Positions 37,681 to 46,394 of a stretch of 64,000 nucleotides of DNA are shown in pieces (within the stretch, counting starts at the first letter, position 1; each line of letters begins with the position of its first letter). Position numbers and translations under genes: made by a program. Under the pieces are notes generated by a model. That model did not search any database. It had not been told where the DNA came from and was given only the letters and a program-made list of their open reading frames with translations. Source of the DNA: Marixanthomonas spongiae (GTDB lineage Bacteria > Bacteroidota > Bacteroidia > Flavobacteriales > Flavobacteriaceae); the NCBI RefSeq assembly GCF_003095375.1, contig NZ_QEHR01000006.1, positions 1-64,000 on the forward strand, in the 5' to 3' direction.

Positions 37681-39075
37681 ATGAAAGCGATAAAAAATTT
37701 AAGCTTACTGTTCTTGTTGGGGTTGATAGTCGTTTCTTGTGTAAAAGATGACGATTACGATATTCCAGAAATAAATGTTGATGAACCAGATGTAGATGTA
37801 AATTTTACAATTCAAAACGTTAAAGATGTATATAGAGGTTTTGAGCCGGTACTAATAGAAGCCGGAGAAGATTCAGAAACTCCTTTGTTTATTGAGGCAT
37901 ATGTGGTTTCAAGTGATGAATCTGGAAACTTTTACAAACAACTTATAATCCAAGATAGCCCTGAAAACCCAACAGCGGGGATATCGATTTCTACCCAAGC
38001 AACAGATTTGTACACCAAGTACGAACCGGGTAGAAAAATATATTTCCGTGTGGACGGCCTGTATAGCGGTGTTTATGCAGATTTGCCAACCTTAGGTACC
38101 CAAGACGGTGATGAAGTGGGCAGGATAGGCGTTGACGAGTTTAACAGCCGTATCTTCCGCTCTCAAGAAGTTGCAGATTTGGTACCTAAAGAGGTAAGTA
38201 TTTCCCAAGCATCTTCTAGTTCTTCGTTGCTCAATACATTGGTGAAATTTTCTGAAGTTGAATTTGCAGATGAGGAATTAGGGGAGAGCTATGGAAATAT
38301 CGATGATACATTTAGCGTAAACCGTTCGGTTGTTAACTGTGATAACGATGAAATTATCATGCGTACCAGTGGTTTTTCAGATTTTAAAAACCTATCCTTA
38401 CCAGAAGGCAATGGCATGCTCACGGCCGTCCTTAGCACATTCAATGGAACCAATCAACTGTTTATCCGTAATCCAGACGATGTTATGTTCGACGGTGAAC
38501 GTTGCGATGATGGTTCTGGCGGTGGCACTGGTGAAGGTTTTGAATGTACCACGCCAAGTGGCGGTGGAACAGCGTTTTTTAATGTAGATTTTGAAGAATT
38601 CAACGCCATAGAAGACTACGTAGATGCCGGGTGGACAAACGTAAACGTAGCCGGTGGCGGTACCGTTTGGGAAATAGGGAATTTTGAAAGCAACAACTAT
38701 GCACAAATATCTGGTTTCAACTCTGGCGAAGATGAAATAGCATCTTGGTTGGTAACCCCAGAAATCGATATGGACAACACCACTGGCGAAGAATTGAGCT
38801 TTGATGTCCAAGCCAGTTTTGACAATGGTACCATCTTAAGCGTGGTGTTTTCCACCAACTTTACAGGTGATGTTACAACAGCAGATTGGCAAACCCTTAG
38901 TGCTGTAAACATCCCTACAGGTCCGGACGATGGTTTTGGCAATTTTCAATCCGTTGGTCCAGTCAATATATCGTGTATCGACGGTCCCATCCATATTGCG
39001 TTTTTATATGAAGGCTCAGACCCCGATGCGACTACACGCTATCACGTAGATAACATTAAAATTACCGGAAATTAA
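37681..39075 (+). CDS. DUF5689-domain surface lipoprotein with choice-of-anchor J-like domain
   Basis: 464 residues. The signal ends in VVSCVKDDDYDIPE; the lipid-Cys is followed by acidic residues similar to the surface-export signal of flavobacterial lipoproteins. The DUF5689 domain is at about residues 45-265 (PLFIEAYVVSSDESGNFYKQLIIQD). A Gly/Thr-rich linker (about 275-290) then joins a jelly-roll-like region (FFNVDFEEFNAIEDYVDAGWTN... SWLVTPEIDM) like choice-of-anchor J. It is the likely ligand-capture partner of receptor B upstream. Confidence 0.85.
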   Translation: MKAIKNLSLLFLLGLIVVSCVKDDDYDIPEINVDEPDVDVNFTIQNVKDVYRGFEPVLIEAGEDSETPLFIEAYVVSSDESGNFYKQLIIQDSPENPTAGISISTQATDLYTKYEPGRKIYFRVDGLYSGVYADLPTLGTQDGDEVGRIGVDEFNSRIFRSQEVADLVPKEVSISQASSSSSLLNTLVKFSEVEFADEELGESYGNIDDTFSVNRSVVNCDNDEIIMRTSGFSDFKNLSLPEGNGMLTAVLSTFNGTNQLFIRNPDDVMFDGERCDDGSGGGTGEGFECTTPSGGGTAFFNVDFEEFNAIEDYVDAGWTNVNVAGGGTVWEIGNFESNNYAQISGFNSGEDEIASWLVTPEIDMDNTTGEELSFDVQASFDNGTILSVVFSTNFTGDVTTADWQTLSAVNIPTGPDDGFGNFQSVGPVNISCIDGPIHIAFLYEGSDPDATTRYHVDNIKITGN

Positions 39076-39099
39076 TCCTAGAATCTTATTTTATAGGAC

Positions 39100-39131
39100 A
39101 AAGGGCTTCATTTATTTGGAGCCCTTTTTTT
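39100..39131 (+). terminator. Rho-independent terminator after the DUF5689 gene
   Basis: AAAGGGCT, 12-base loop, AGCCCTTT, T tract. Confidence 0.85.
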
Positions 39132-39222
39132 ATAACTGAATTTTTCCTGAAGGTTTTCACTGCTCTTTAACCACAGTCCGTTAAATGATTATAAATACAA
39201 AATTCTGAAGCAAAACCTTTTG

Positions 39223-39230
39223 TATCTTTG
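39223..39230 (+). promoter_or_regulatory. Promoter -7 element for hflX
   Basis: TATCTTTG, 16 bases before the chosen ATG at 39247; this position supports that start over the upstream frame start at 39220. Confidence 0.55.
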
Positions 39231-39246
39231 TTACATAACTAAATAT

Positions 39247-40458
39247 ATGATTGAACAAACCACAATAGAATACGAAAAAACCATACTCATTGGTTTAATA
39301 ACCCAATATCAAGATGAAGATAAATCCAAGGAATATTTGGATGAGTTGGAATTCTTGGCTTATACCGCCGGGGGCGAAGTATCCAAACGTTTTACCCAAA
39401 AAATGGACGCTCCCAACCCAAAAACGTTCATTGGTTCGGGAAAAATGGATCAGGTACGCGAATATGTAGAAGAAAACGATATCGGCACCGCCATATTCGA
39501 TGACGAGCTGTCGCCTGCCCAACAGAAAAACATTGAAAAAATACTGCGGTGCAAGATTATAGACCGTACCAACCTTATTCTCGATATATTCGCCCAACGC
39601 GCTAAAACCAGCTATGCCCGCACCCAAGTGGAATTGGCCCAATACGAATACCTATTGCCCCGGTTGGCGGGGATGTGGACCCACTTGGAGCGACAACGTG
39701 GAGGTATTGGCATGCGCGGTCCCGGGGAAACTGAAATCGAAACCGACCGCCGTATCGTGCGCGACCGCATTACGCTGTTAAAGAAGAAATTGGAAAAGAT
39801 CGACAAGCAAATGGAGGTGCAGCGTGGCAACCGTGGTTCGTTGGTTCGGGTGGCTTTGGTTGGGTACACCAACGTAGGTAAATCCACCTTGATGAACAGC
39901 ATAAGCAAAAGTGAAGTATTTGCCGAAAACAAACTCTTCGCAACCCTCGATACCACGGTGCGAAAGGTGGTAATTGGCAACCTTCCCTTTTTATTGACCG
40001 ATACCGTAGGATTTATAAGAAAACTGCCCACGCAGTTGGTAGAATCGTTTAAAAGTACGTTAGATGAGGTTCGTGAAGCCGATTTATTGTTGCACGTGGT
40101 CGATATTTCGCACCCTTCTTTTGAAGATCACATCGCTTCGGTAAACAAAGTGTTGGACGAGATTGACAGTGCCGATAAACCCACTATCATGGTTTTTAAT
40201 AAAATTGACCAGTACGAACCTGAAAAAATAGAAGAAGATGATCTGGAAACCGAAAAAACAACCGCACACTACACACTAAAAGACTGGAAACAAACTTGGA
40301 TGAACCGAGAGGAAAACGCCATTTTCATTTCAGCACTGAACAAAGACAATTTTGAAGAGTTCAGGAAATTAGTCTATGAAAAAGTACGGGATATTCACGT
40401 CACTCGTTTCCCGTACAATAATTTCCTCTATCCAGAGAAGTATCTTTATGAAGAGTAA
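39247..40458 (+). CDS. hflX: GTPase HflX
   Basis: 403 residues. The N-terminal HflX domain includes the conserved NPKTFIGSGKMDQV and DELSPAQQKNIEK. The middle has RLAGMWTHLERQRGGIGMRGPGETEIETDRR. The G domain has the P-loop GYTNVGKST, switch region FATLDTTVRK, DTVGFIRKLP and NKID. It binds and splits stalled ribosomes after stress. The start is chosen by the promoter. Confidence 0.95.
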   Translation: MIEQTTIEYEKTILIGLITQYQDEDKSKEYLDELEFLAYTAGGEVSKRFTQKMDAPNPKTFIGSGKMDQVREYVEENDIGTAIFDDELSPAQQKNIEKILRCKIIDRTNLILDIFAQRAKTSYARTQVELAQYEYLLPRLAGMWTHLERQRGGIGMRGPGETEIETDRRIVRDRITLLKKKLEKIDKQMEVQRGNRGSLVRVALVGYTNVGKSTLMNSISKSEVFAENKLFATLDTTVRKVVIGNLPFLLTDTVGFIRKLPTQLVESFKSTLDEVREADLLLHVVDISHPSFEDHIASVNKVLDEIDSADKPTIMVFNKIDQYEPEKIEEDDLETEKTTAHYTLKDWKQTWMNREENAIFISALNKDNFEEFRKLVYEKVRDIHVTRFPYNNFLYPEKYLYEE

Positions 40459-40463
40459 AAAAA

Positions 40464-40586
40464 CCTGCTTTAAAATTGATTTTAACTGTCTGTTCGAGCG
40501 CAGTCGAGAACTATTAATTGATCTAAATCAATAAGGTTTCGACTGCGCTCAACCTGACAAAATTATTATTTTACTTTTAAAGCAGG
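40464..40586. repeat. Nested palindrome between convergent genes
   Basis: Outer arms CCTGCTTTAAAA (40464-40475) and TTTTAAAGCAGG (40575-40586), 12 bp; middle arms GAGCGCAGTCGA (40496-40507) and TCGACTGCGCTC (40539-40550), 12 bp; inner ATTGAT/ATCAAT (40517-40532). The outer pair looks like a bidirectional terminator for hflX and the DUF3078 gene, into which the inner palindrome was inserted. Confidence 0.75.
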
Positions 40587-40607
40587 ATTTAAGTTATGTT
40601 TTGCTTA

Positions 40608-41519
40608 CTAAAACTTATACCCAACACCTATACCAAGTGTTTCCCGTATTTGAAAAGCTTGTACGGCATTGTCGTCGTAAATGGCTTGAAAGGTGGCATT
40701 GGCCGTGATCCAGTCGTTTACTTTCATTACTAAGTTCATGGTATAATCTAAGTCCACATTTTGAGGGTCTTCCAAGTAATTGGAGTAAAGCCCCAGGATG
40801 TTTTCCATGGAGATGTTTTCCATTAAATCTACCTTGTAATAAGCATTCACAGAAGCACCAAATTCAAATCTGCTTGTCTCATTGGCTTCAACCCCAAAAT
40901 AACCGCCGGCATCGTTAAAAGCTTCGGCTGCAGCAGGATCTACCGAGGTGAATTTTTCGTTCACGAAGATAAGACGGGCTGTTGCCGGGGCGATGTTTAC
41001 TTTAAGGTTATCGCTTTTTTTCCACAGCATACCGGGACCAAATTGTAAATAACCGGGCGACATAAAACGGGTGGTTTCGGTGCGTATTTCGTTGCCATCA
41101 CCGTCTTCGCCAAACTCATACCCTTTGGCAAATTGGGTTTTAAAATTCACAAAAAAGGAGTAATACCACTTGCTTTCTTGTATCTGGCGCCCCAAAACCG
41201 AATTCAGCTCCAAACGGTCGTTGGTTTTTCTCGTAAATTCATCGTCTTTGGTCTTGGTAATGCCGTAATCTGCCAGTATGCGGTTGTCCCAAGTCAATTT
41301 TCCTTGGCGGTAGTTAAAATCGTAAGTAAAATTCAGGTTGGCGGCGTAATTGGAAGTTCCGCCACCGGTCCATTCCTCGTTAAAGGCGGCTTGGTTAAAT
41401 ATCAAGGAAACATTGCCCGCTCGGGTCCAACCGTCTTTGGGCTTTTCTTTTTCTTCATTATCTTGGGCCGTAGCTAAAAACGGGGAAACCAACAGCACTG
41501 CTAATAGAATCTTTTTCAT
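40608..41519 (-). CDS. DUF3078 outer-membrane-type protein
   Basis: 303 residues from ATG 41517-41519 (an upstream ATG adds 15 residues before the signal peptide). Signal ends PFLATAQ. The mature part has the DUF3078 pattern: GWTRAGNVSLIFNQAAFNEEWTGGGTSNYAANLNF, repeated amphipathic strands, and a terminal aromatic strand ending VGYKF, expected for a barrel inserted in the outer membrane. A TACCTTTG promoter is on the minus strand at 41542-41549. Function unknown. Confidence 0.88.
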   Translation of the reverse strand: MKKILLAVLLVSPFLATAQDNEEKEKPKDGWTRAGNVSLIFNQAAFNEEWTGGGTSNYAANLNFTYDFNYRQGKLTWDNRILADYGITKTKDDEFTRKTNDRLELNSVLGRQIQESKWYYSFFVNFKTQFAKGYEFGEDGDGNEIRTETTRFMSPGYLQFGPGMLWKKSDNLKVNIAPATARLIFVNEKFTSVDPAAAEAFNDAGGYFGVEANETSRFEFGASVNAYYKVDLMENISMENILGLYSNYLEDPQNVDLDYTMNLVMKVNDWITANATFQAIYDDNAVQAFQIRETLGIGVGYKF

Positions 41520-41541
41520 AGAATGTTTTTTAAGTTTTAGG

Positions 41542-41549
41542 CAAAGGTA
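41542..41549 (-). promoter_or_regulatory. Promoter -7 element for the DUF3078 gene
   Basis: TACCTTTG on the minus strand, 22 bases before ATG 41519; supports that start codon. Confidence 0.5.
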
Positions 41550-41630
41550 GGTTTTCTGCCCCATTTTTTAAAAAAGGAACCTTTGGAATGCCCGCAAATT
41601 CGATATAAAGAAGATAAATTTCGGTAACCG

Positions 41631-42140
41631 TTACTTTTTTCGCTTAAATAATGGCACCGAAGAGCAGGCTTCGCCATACATCACACTCTTGGCCACTTCT
41701 TGAAGGCGTTGGGCAAGCAGCACATACGCATTTTCTGGAATGGGCTTATGGGCACAGCCTTTAATGATGATTGGTTTGTCTTTATATTCTGAAATATCTA
41801 GGGTGTGTAAAATTTCAGCAAACAAAATACTTTCCAATGTTTCTGAAGAGCCAACGACCGTCTTTTTGGCAAACGGCGCCAACTGAAGCGAAAGGAACGT
41901 ATAGGCCCAAGCTGGGACAATGGCATCGGTAGAACAATAGAGGTTCACGAAACACCCTTCGTATTGCGACCAATCTTGTGCTTTAATGTCGTTGCGGAAG
42001 TCTTTTTCGCGCAAAACAATCCCTTCAAGCAACCATTGGGAAATATCAATGGAAACCCGTTTGCCCTCGGGATAAAAATCTTCAAGGTTAAAAGTTATTA
42101 GTTTACTGTTCGCTACGCGGTTTACTATTTGTTCTTCCAT
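41631..42140 (-). CDS. DUF2480 family protein
   Basis: 169 residues, soluble, with no signal peptide. Conserved pattern: LITFNLEDFYPEGKRVSIDISQWLLEGIVLREKDFR and a C-terminal segment FKRKK. Two Cys residues (FVNLYCSTD, KGCAHKP) could bind metal, which would suit the SUF setting. It is the last gene of the leftward SUF run and is separated from the DUF59 gene by 295 bases containing a long inverted repeat. Function unknown. Confidence 0.8.
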   Translation of the reverse strand: MEEQIVNRVANSKLITFNLEDFYPEGKRVSIDISQWLLEGIVLREKDFRNDIKAQDWSQYEGCFVNLYCSTDAIVPAWAYTFLSLQLAPFAKKTVVGSSETLESILFAEILHTLDISEYKDKPIIIKGCAHKPIPENAYVLLAQRLQEVAKSVMYGEACSSVPLFKRKK

Positions 42141-42162
42141 AAAGGCTTTTATTTCATTCAGG

Positions 42163-42406
42163 GGTTTCGATAAAATTTTTAAAATCTTGACGACTTTAAA
42201 AAATCACTCAACCACCTTAAGCTTCTTTGGGTTCATTTCCTCGGGGCTTGCCTCGTTTTATTTTTTGGGATTTGAATTTTTAATACCTCACGGGCTTATC
42301 TGCCGATAAAGACAGGCTCGCTCCAAGGTATTTTATTTTGGGCCAAAAGTAAGGTGGTTGAGTGATTTTTGAACAACGTAGTTGTCTCAAAAATCGTATC
42401 GAAACC
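42163..42406. repeat. MITE-like long inverted repeat
   Basis: Perfect 21-bp arms AAAAATCACTCAACCACCTTA (42199-42219) and its complement (42350-42370), 130 bases apart. The complementarity continues imperfectly outward to GGTTTCGAT (42163-42171) and ATCGAAACC (42398-42406), giving about 244 bases. No ORF lies inside. Two smaller pairs (TATC/GATA and AATACCT/AGGTATT) sit in the loop. Confidence 0.75.
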
Positions 42407-42435
42407 ACCGATTTACTACCAATTACCTTCTAAAT

Positions 42436-42762
42436 CTAAAGCATCCCCAATTCCAGCTTCGCTTCTTCGCTCATCAGGTCTTGGCTCCACGGTGGGTCGA
42501 AGGTGATTTCCACTTCGGCGTCTTTAACCATTTTAATGGATTTTACTTTGTCTTCCACTTCTTGTGGCAGCGACTCGGCTACGGGGCAGTTGGGGGTCGT
42601 CAAGGTCATCAAGATTTTTACTTCGCGGTCTTCATTTACGAAAACATCGTAAATAAGTCCGAGCTCGTAAACATCTACAGGGATTTCAGGATCGTAAACG
42701 GTTTTGATCACTTTTACGATTTTATCGCCCAATTCGGTGGTGTTTATAGTTTCAGTACTCAT
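42436..42762 (-). CDS. DUF59 (SufT/PaaD-like) Fe-S assembly protein
   Basis: 108 residues. MIP18/DUF59 core: KVIKTVYDPEIPVDVYELGLIYDV, then the conserved TLTTPNCPVAESLPQEVEDKV with the reactive Cys and FDPPWSQDLMSEEAKLELGML. Proteins of this kind mature Fe-S clusters together with SUF. In the run after sufE with a 106-base gap. Confidence 0.92.
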   Translation of the reverse strand: MSTETINTTELGDKIVKVIKTVYDPEIPVDVYELGLIYDVFVNEDREVKILMTLTTPNCPVAESLPQEVEDKVKSIKMVKDAEVEITFDPPWSQDLMSEEAKLELGML

Positions 42763-42868
42763 AGTTTTGGTTATTTTCTACTTCGCGTGCCGCTTCGGCG
42801 GACGAGAAGGAATTAATGTTATAGTGCCTATAGATTTAAGGTAAAGAATAGACCTTACACTACATCTC

Positions 42869-43297
42869 TTAAGTGTCATTTAGTTGTGCTTGGTAGGCCA
42901 CGGCATACAGTTTTAACTGTTTTACCATGGAGACCAGTCCATTTGCACGGGTAGGGGATAAATGTTCTTTTAAGCCAATTTCGTCTATAAATTGGGTGTC
43001 GGCTTCAATGATATCCTCCGGTTTTTGATTTGAAAACGCCCGTATCAATATGGCAATGATACCTTTGGTGATCACAGCATCGCTATCGGCTGTGAACACT
43101 ACTTTGTCATCTTTTATTTCAGCGTTTAGCCAAACACGGGATTGGCATCCTTTAATCAGTTTGTCTTCGGTTTTTAGTTCTTCATCGATTAATGGCAGCG
43201 ATTTTCCCAGTTCTATCATATATTCATAACGTTGCATCCAGTCGTCGAACATGGAGAACTCATCAATCAACTCGTTTTGAATTTCTTGTATGGTCAT
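42869..43297 (-). CDS. sufE: SufE-family sulfur acceptor
   Basis: 142 residues. The acceptor Cys is in IKGCQSRVWLNAEI; the upstream helix (MTIQEIQNELIDEF...YEYMIELGK) and the end LSPTRANGLVSMVKQLKLYA fit SufE. It takes persulfide sulfur from SufS and passes it to SufB. Its ATG overlaps the stop of the META-domain gene by one base (TAATG). Confidence 0.93.
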   Translation of the reverse strand: MTIQEIQNELIDEFSMFDDWMQRYEYMIELGKSLPLIDEELKTEDKLIKGCQSRVWLNAEIKDDKVVFTADSDAVITKGIIAILIRAFSNQKPEDIIEADTQFIDEIGLKEHLSPTRANGLVSMVKQLKLYAVAYQAQLNDT

Positions 43298-43734
43298 TAC
43301 TCTTCTTCTTTGTCTTTTGTAGCGGTTATCAAGACGCTTTGGTCACTTTTTGCATATAAAGTTAACACATTGTCTTGAATGCGATAGCCGCCCACTTTGC
43401 TTAAAGTTTTTAAATAATTATCTTCAACTTCCATTACATCTTCTCCACACATTTTTTTGGTGGCGGCCAACTCGCCAAAAGTCAAGGCGTTGTTGTTAAT
43501 GGTGTAATCGCCAAAATAGTTGTTGCAACCTGCATTCCCCGAAACCCTGCCGCTAAGGGCAGCAAAAGTAATGGTTGGCTGGATTGCAGTCATTGCAGTG
43601 CCTGGTACATTTGTTACGGTGTAATTGCCCGATAACTGTACGTTTCCGGCTACATCGATTACTTTTTTGGTTTCGTCACAGCTTGTAAAAACAAGAGCGA
43701 ATACTAACAGGCTAAGGGTGGCAAGTGATTTCAT
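43297..43734 (-). CDS. META-domain lipoprotein (HslJ-like)
   Basis: 145 residues. Signal ends VFTSCDETKK (lipobox). The META/HslJ domain has YTVTNVPGTAM..., FAALSGRVSGNAGCNNYFGDYTINNNALTFGELAATKKMCG and the C-terminal strand IQDNVLTLYAK. It lies between sufS (12-base gap) and sufE (1-base overlap) and is expected to be co-translated with sufE. Its export to the envelope does not obviously fit a cytoplasmic Fe-S pathway. Confidence 0.85.
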   Translation of the reverse strand: MKSLATLSLLVFALVFTSCDETKKVIDVAGNVQLSGNYTVTNVPGTAMTAIQPTITFAALSGRVSGNAGCNNYFGDYTINNNALTFGELAATKKMCGEDVMEVEDNYLKTLSKVGGYRIQDNVLTLYAKSDQSVLITATKDKEEE

Positions 43735-43746
43735 GTTTAATAACGT

Positions 43747-44964
43747 TTAGGTTAACATTGTTTTTGCTTTTTTTACGGCTGCCACTAAGGCATCGACCTC
43801 TTCTTTGGTGTTGTAAAAAGCGAAAGAAGCACGAACCGTCCCGGGTATTTTATAATAATCCATAATGGGTTGCGCGCAATGATGCCCCGTACGGACCGCT
43901 ATGCCCAATTTGTCAACAATAGTGCCAATATCGTACGGATGGATGCCTTCTATATTGAACGAAATCACCGATGTTTTATCAACACCTGTTCCGTAGATTT
44001 TCAAACCTTCGATTGCTGTTAACTGTTCGGTGGCGTACGTCAACAACTCGTGTTCGTGGGCTTCAATTTGGTCAAAACCGATGGTATTAAGGTAATCAAT
44101 TGCAGCACCAAAAGCAATACCGCCTGCGATATTGGGTGTTCCAGCTTCAAATTTATGCGGCAGCCCGGCGTATGTTGTTTTTTCGAATGTTACTTCGGCA
44201 ATCATCTCGCCTCCGCCTTGGTAGGGAGGCAGTTTGTTAAGCCACGTTTCTTTTCCGTAGAGCATGCCCACTCCTGTAGGGCCGCACATTTTATGGGCCG
44301 ATGTTACATAAAAATCAACATCCAACGCTTGTAAATCAGGTTTTATGTGCGAACAGGCTTGGGCTCCGTCCACTAAAACGGCGGCACCTTGTTGATGGGC
44401 CATTTCAATAATCTTGGCAATGGGATTGATGGTTCCCAAAGCGTTCGAAATATGGTTGACGAACACCAGCTTTGTGTTTTCTGAAAGCAGCTTCTCGTAT
44501 TCTGAGAGTACCAGCACCCCTTTTTCATCAATAGGGATTACTTTTAATTGGACCCCTGTGCGTTCACAGAGCATTTGCCAAGGTACGATGTTCGAATGGT
44601 GCTCTAATGCCGAAACGATAATCTCATCGCCTTCGCTTAAAAACCCAGTAAATCCATTGGCTACCAGGTTAATACCGTGAGTGGTTCCGGCAGTAAAAAT
44701 AACCTCGTGGTCATGCTTTATGTTGAAATGTTCCTGAACGGATTTCCGGGCGGCCTCATAAGCATCGGTCGCTTCTTGCGAAAGCGTGTGCACGCCCCGA
44801 TGGATATTGGCATTGTAGGTGGAATAATAGTCCACGATACAGTCAATAACAGCTTGCGGTTTTTGAGCCGTCGCTGCATTGTCGAGGTACACCAGGGGCT
44901 TACCATTTACTTCACGCTGAAGAATGGGGAAGTCATTTCTAATTTCCTGAACGTTGAAGGCCAT
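43747..44964 (-). CDS. sufS: Cysteine desulfurase SufS
   Basis: 405 residues. PLP lysine in TSAHKMCGPTGVGMLYG, nucleophilic Cys in RTGHHCAQPIMDYY. Other class-V signatures: YLDNAATAQKP, TAGTTHGINLVANGF, ALEHHSNIVPW. Produces persulfide from L-cysteine and passes it to SufE. Follows sufD after 23 bases. Confidence 0.97.
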   Translation of the reverse strand: MAFNVQEIRNDFPILQREVNGKPLVYLDNAATAQKPQAVIDCIVDYYSTYNANIHRGVHTLSQEATDAYEAARKSVQEHFNIKHDHEVIFTAGTTHGINLVANGFTGFLSEGDEIIVSALEHHSNIVPWQMLCERTGVQLKVIPIDEKGVLVLSEYEKLLSENTKLVFVNHISNALGTINPIAKIIEMAHQQGAAVLVDGAQACSHIKPDLQALDVDFYVTSAHKMCGPTGVGMLYGKETWLNKLPPYQGGGEMIAEVTFEKTTYAGLPHKFEAGTPNIAGGIAFGAAIDYLNTIGFDQIEAHEHELLTYATEQLTAIEGLKIYGTGVDKTSVISFNIEGIHPYDIGTIVDKLGIAVRTGHHCAQPIMDYYKIPGTVRASFAFYNTKEEVDALVAAVKKAKTMLT

Positions 44965-44987
44965 GAAATTTGTTGTTTAAGGAATGA

Positions 44988-46307
44988 TTACAACTGAAAA
45001 CCCAGACTGACGCCAATTTTTTTGGCAATCAGTTTGTTGATGCGCTGTTTCAGTTCGGGAATTTTAACACTTTCCAAAACACTGTTGGCAAAAGCATACA
45101 TCAACAACGCCCGTGCTTCTTTTTTGGCGATCCCGCGGGAACGCATATAGAACAATGCCTCCTCATCCAATTGTCCAATGGTACACCCGTGCGAGCATTT
45201 TACATCGTCTGCAAAAATTTCCAGTTGAGGCTTAGAGTTGATGGTAGCACGGTCGTCCACCAATATGTTGTTGTTCTGCTGAAAGGCATCGATTTTTTGG
45301 GCTATTTTATCGACCAAAACTTTTCCGTTGAAAACACCGGTCGATCGGTCTGCGTACACCCCTTTGTAATCTTGGTGGCTTTCACAGTTTGGTGCCGTGT
45401 GGTGAACCAGAGTGTTGTGGTCCACGTGCTGTTTGTCCTCAATAATGGTAATGCCGTTCAAGGTAGAATCACAACGCTCGCCGTACTGGTAAAAATGAAG
45501 GTTGTTGCGGGTCAATTTTCCACCAAACGAAAAGGTATGTACACGGCAGTGGCTTTCCTGTTGTTGTGAAACGTAGGTGCTATCTATTAAAGAGGCCGTA
45601 GGGTTATCGGTCTGTATTTTATAGTAATCCACATAAGCCCGTTTTTCGCCAAATATTTCGGTGACGCTGTTGGTGAACACCGCATTTTCCGAAAGGCTTT
45701 GGTGCCGCTCTATAATCTGTACGTGTGCATTTTCGCCCACCACGATTAAATTTCGGGGCTGTAGCATTACGGCGGCTTCGTTGCCCGTTGAGAAGTTAAT
45801 GATCTCGATGGGTTTTTCCACTTCCTTGTTTTTCGGGATATGGATATACGCCCCTTCTTTGGCAAAAGCCGTGTTCAATGAGGTGATACTGTCTTTTTCG
45901 GCCACTTTGTTGAAATAAGCTTCGATTACCGGTTGGTATTTCGATTTGTTCAACGCTGCAGAAAGCAAGCACACATCAATGGAATCGTGGGTGGTTTCAG
46001 ATAAAAACGAACTGTAAACACCATCGACAAACACAATTTTATAGGTGTCGATATCGTGCAAGAAATATTCCCGTACGTCTTTCAGTTCGATATGCTTTTC
46101 CTTTTGCTTCGGAAAAAGGCTATAATTGGTTTTTTCAAGGGATTTCAACGACGTGTATTTCCACGACTCTTCCTTTTTGGAAGGGAACCCTTGTTCTTCA
46201 AAAACCTTCATGGCATCGCTGCGAAGCTCATGAATAGGCGAGTCGTGCCCTAAATAATCTTCAAAAGCGATGTATGATGAAACTAACTTATCTTTTAAAT
46301 TGCTCAT
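44988..46307 (-). CDS. sufD: Fe-S cluster assembly protein SufD
   Basis: 439 residues from ATG 46305-46307 (a longer start adds 7 residues without support). N-terminal segment KKEESWKYTSLKSLEKTNY, beta-helix core, and the C-terminal conserved CSHGCTIGQLDEEALFYMRSRGI. Scaffold partner of SufB and SufC. 87 bases after sufC. Confidence 0.95.
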   Translation of the reverse strand: MSNLKDKLVSSYIAFEDYLGHDSPIHELRSDAMKVFEEQGFPSKKEESWKYTSLKSLEKTNYSLFPKQKEKHIELKDVREYFLHDIDTYKIVFVDGVYSSFLSETTHDSIDVCLLSAALNKSKYQPVIEAYFNKVAEKDSITSLNTAFAKEGAYIHIPKNKEVEKPIEIINFSTGNEAAVMLQPRNLIVVGENAHVQIIERHQSLSENAVFTNSVTEIFGEKRAYVDYYKIQTDNPTASLIDSTYVSQQQESHCRVHTFSFGGKLTRNNLHFYQYGERCDSTLNGITIIEDKQHVDHNTLVHHTAPNCESHQDYKGVYADRSTGVFNGKVLVDKIAQKIDAFQQNNNILVDDRATINSKPQLEIFADDVKCSHGCTIGQLDEEALFYMRSRGIAKKEARALLMYAFANSVLESVKIPELKQRINKLIAKKIGVSLGFQL

Positions 46308-46394
46308 TTTTTTTAATTCAGAATTCAAAATTCAGCATTCAACACCTAAGAAATATGAAAGGTCTTACATTTTGAAGCTTACCTTTTGAATTAT

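Noticed and set aside
42382-42816. 144-codon frame on the plus strand
   Set aside because: Antisense to the DUF59 gene, starts in the inverted repeat and has no family pattern.
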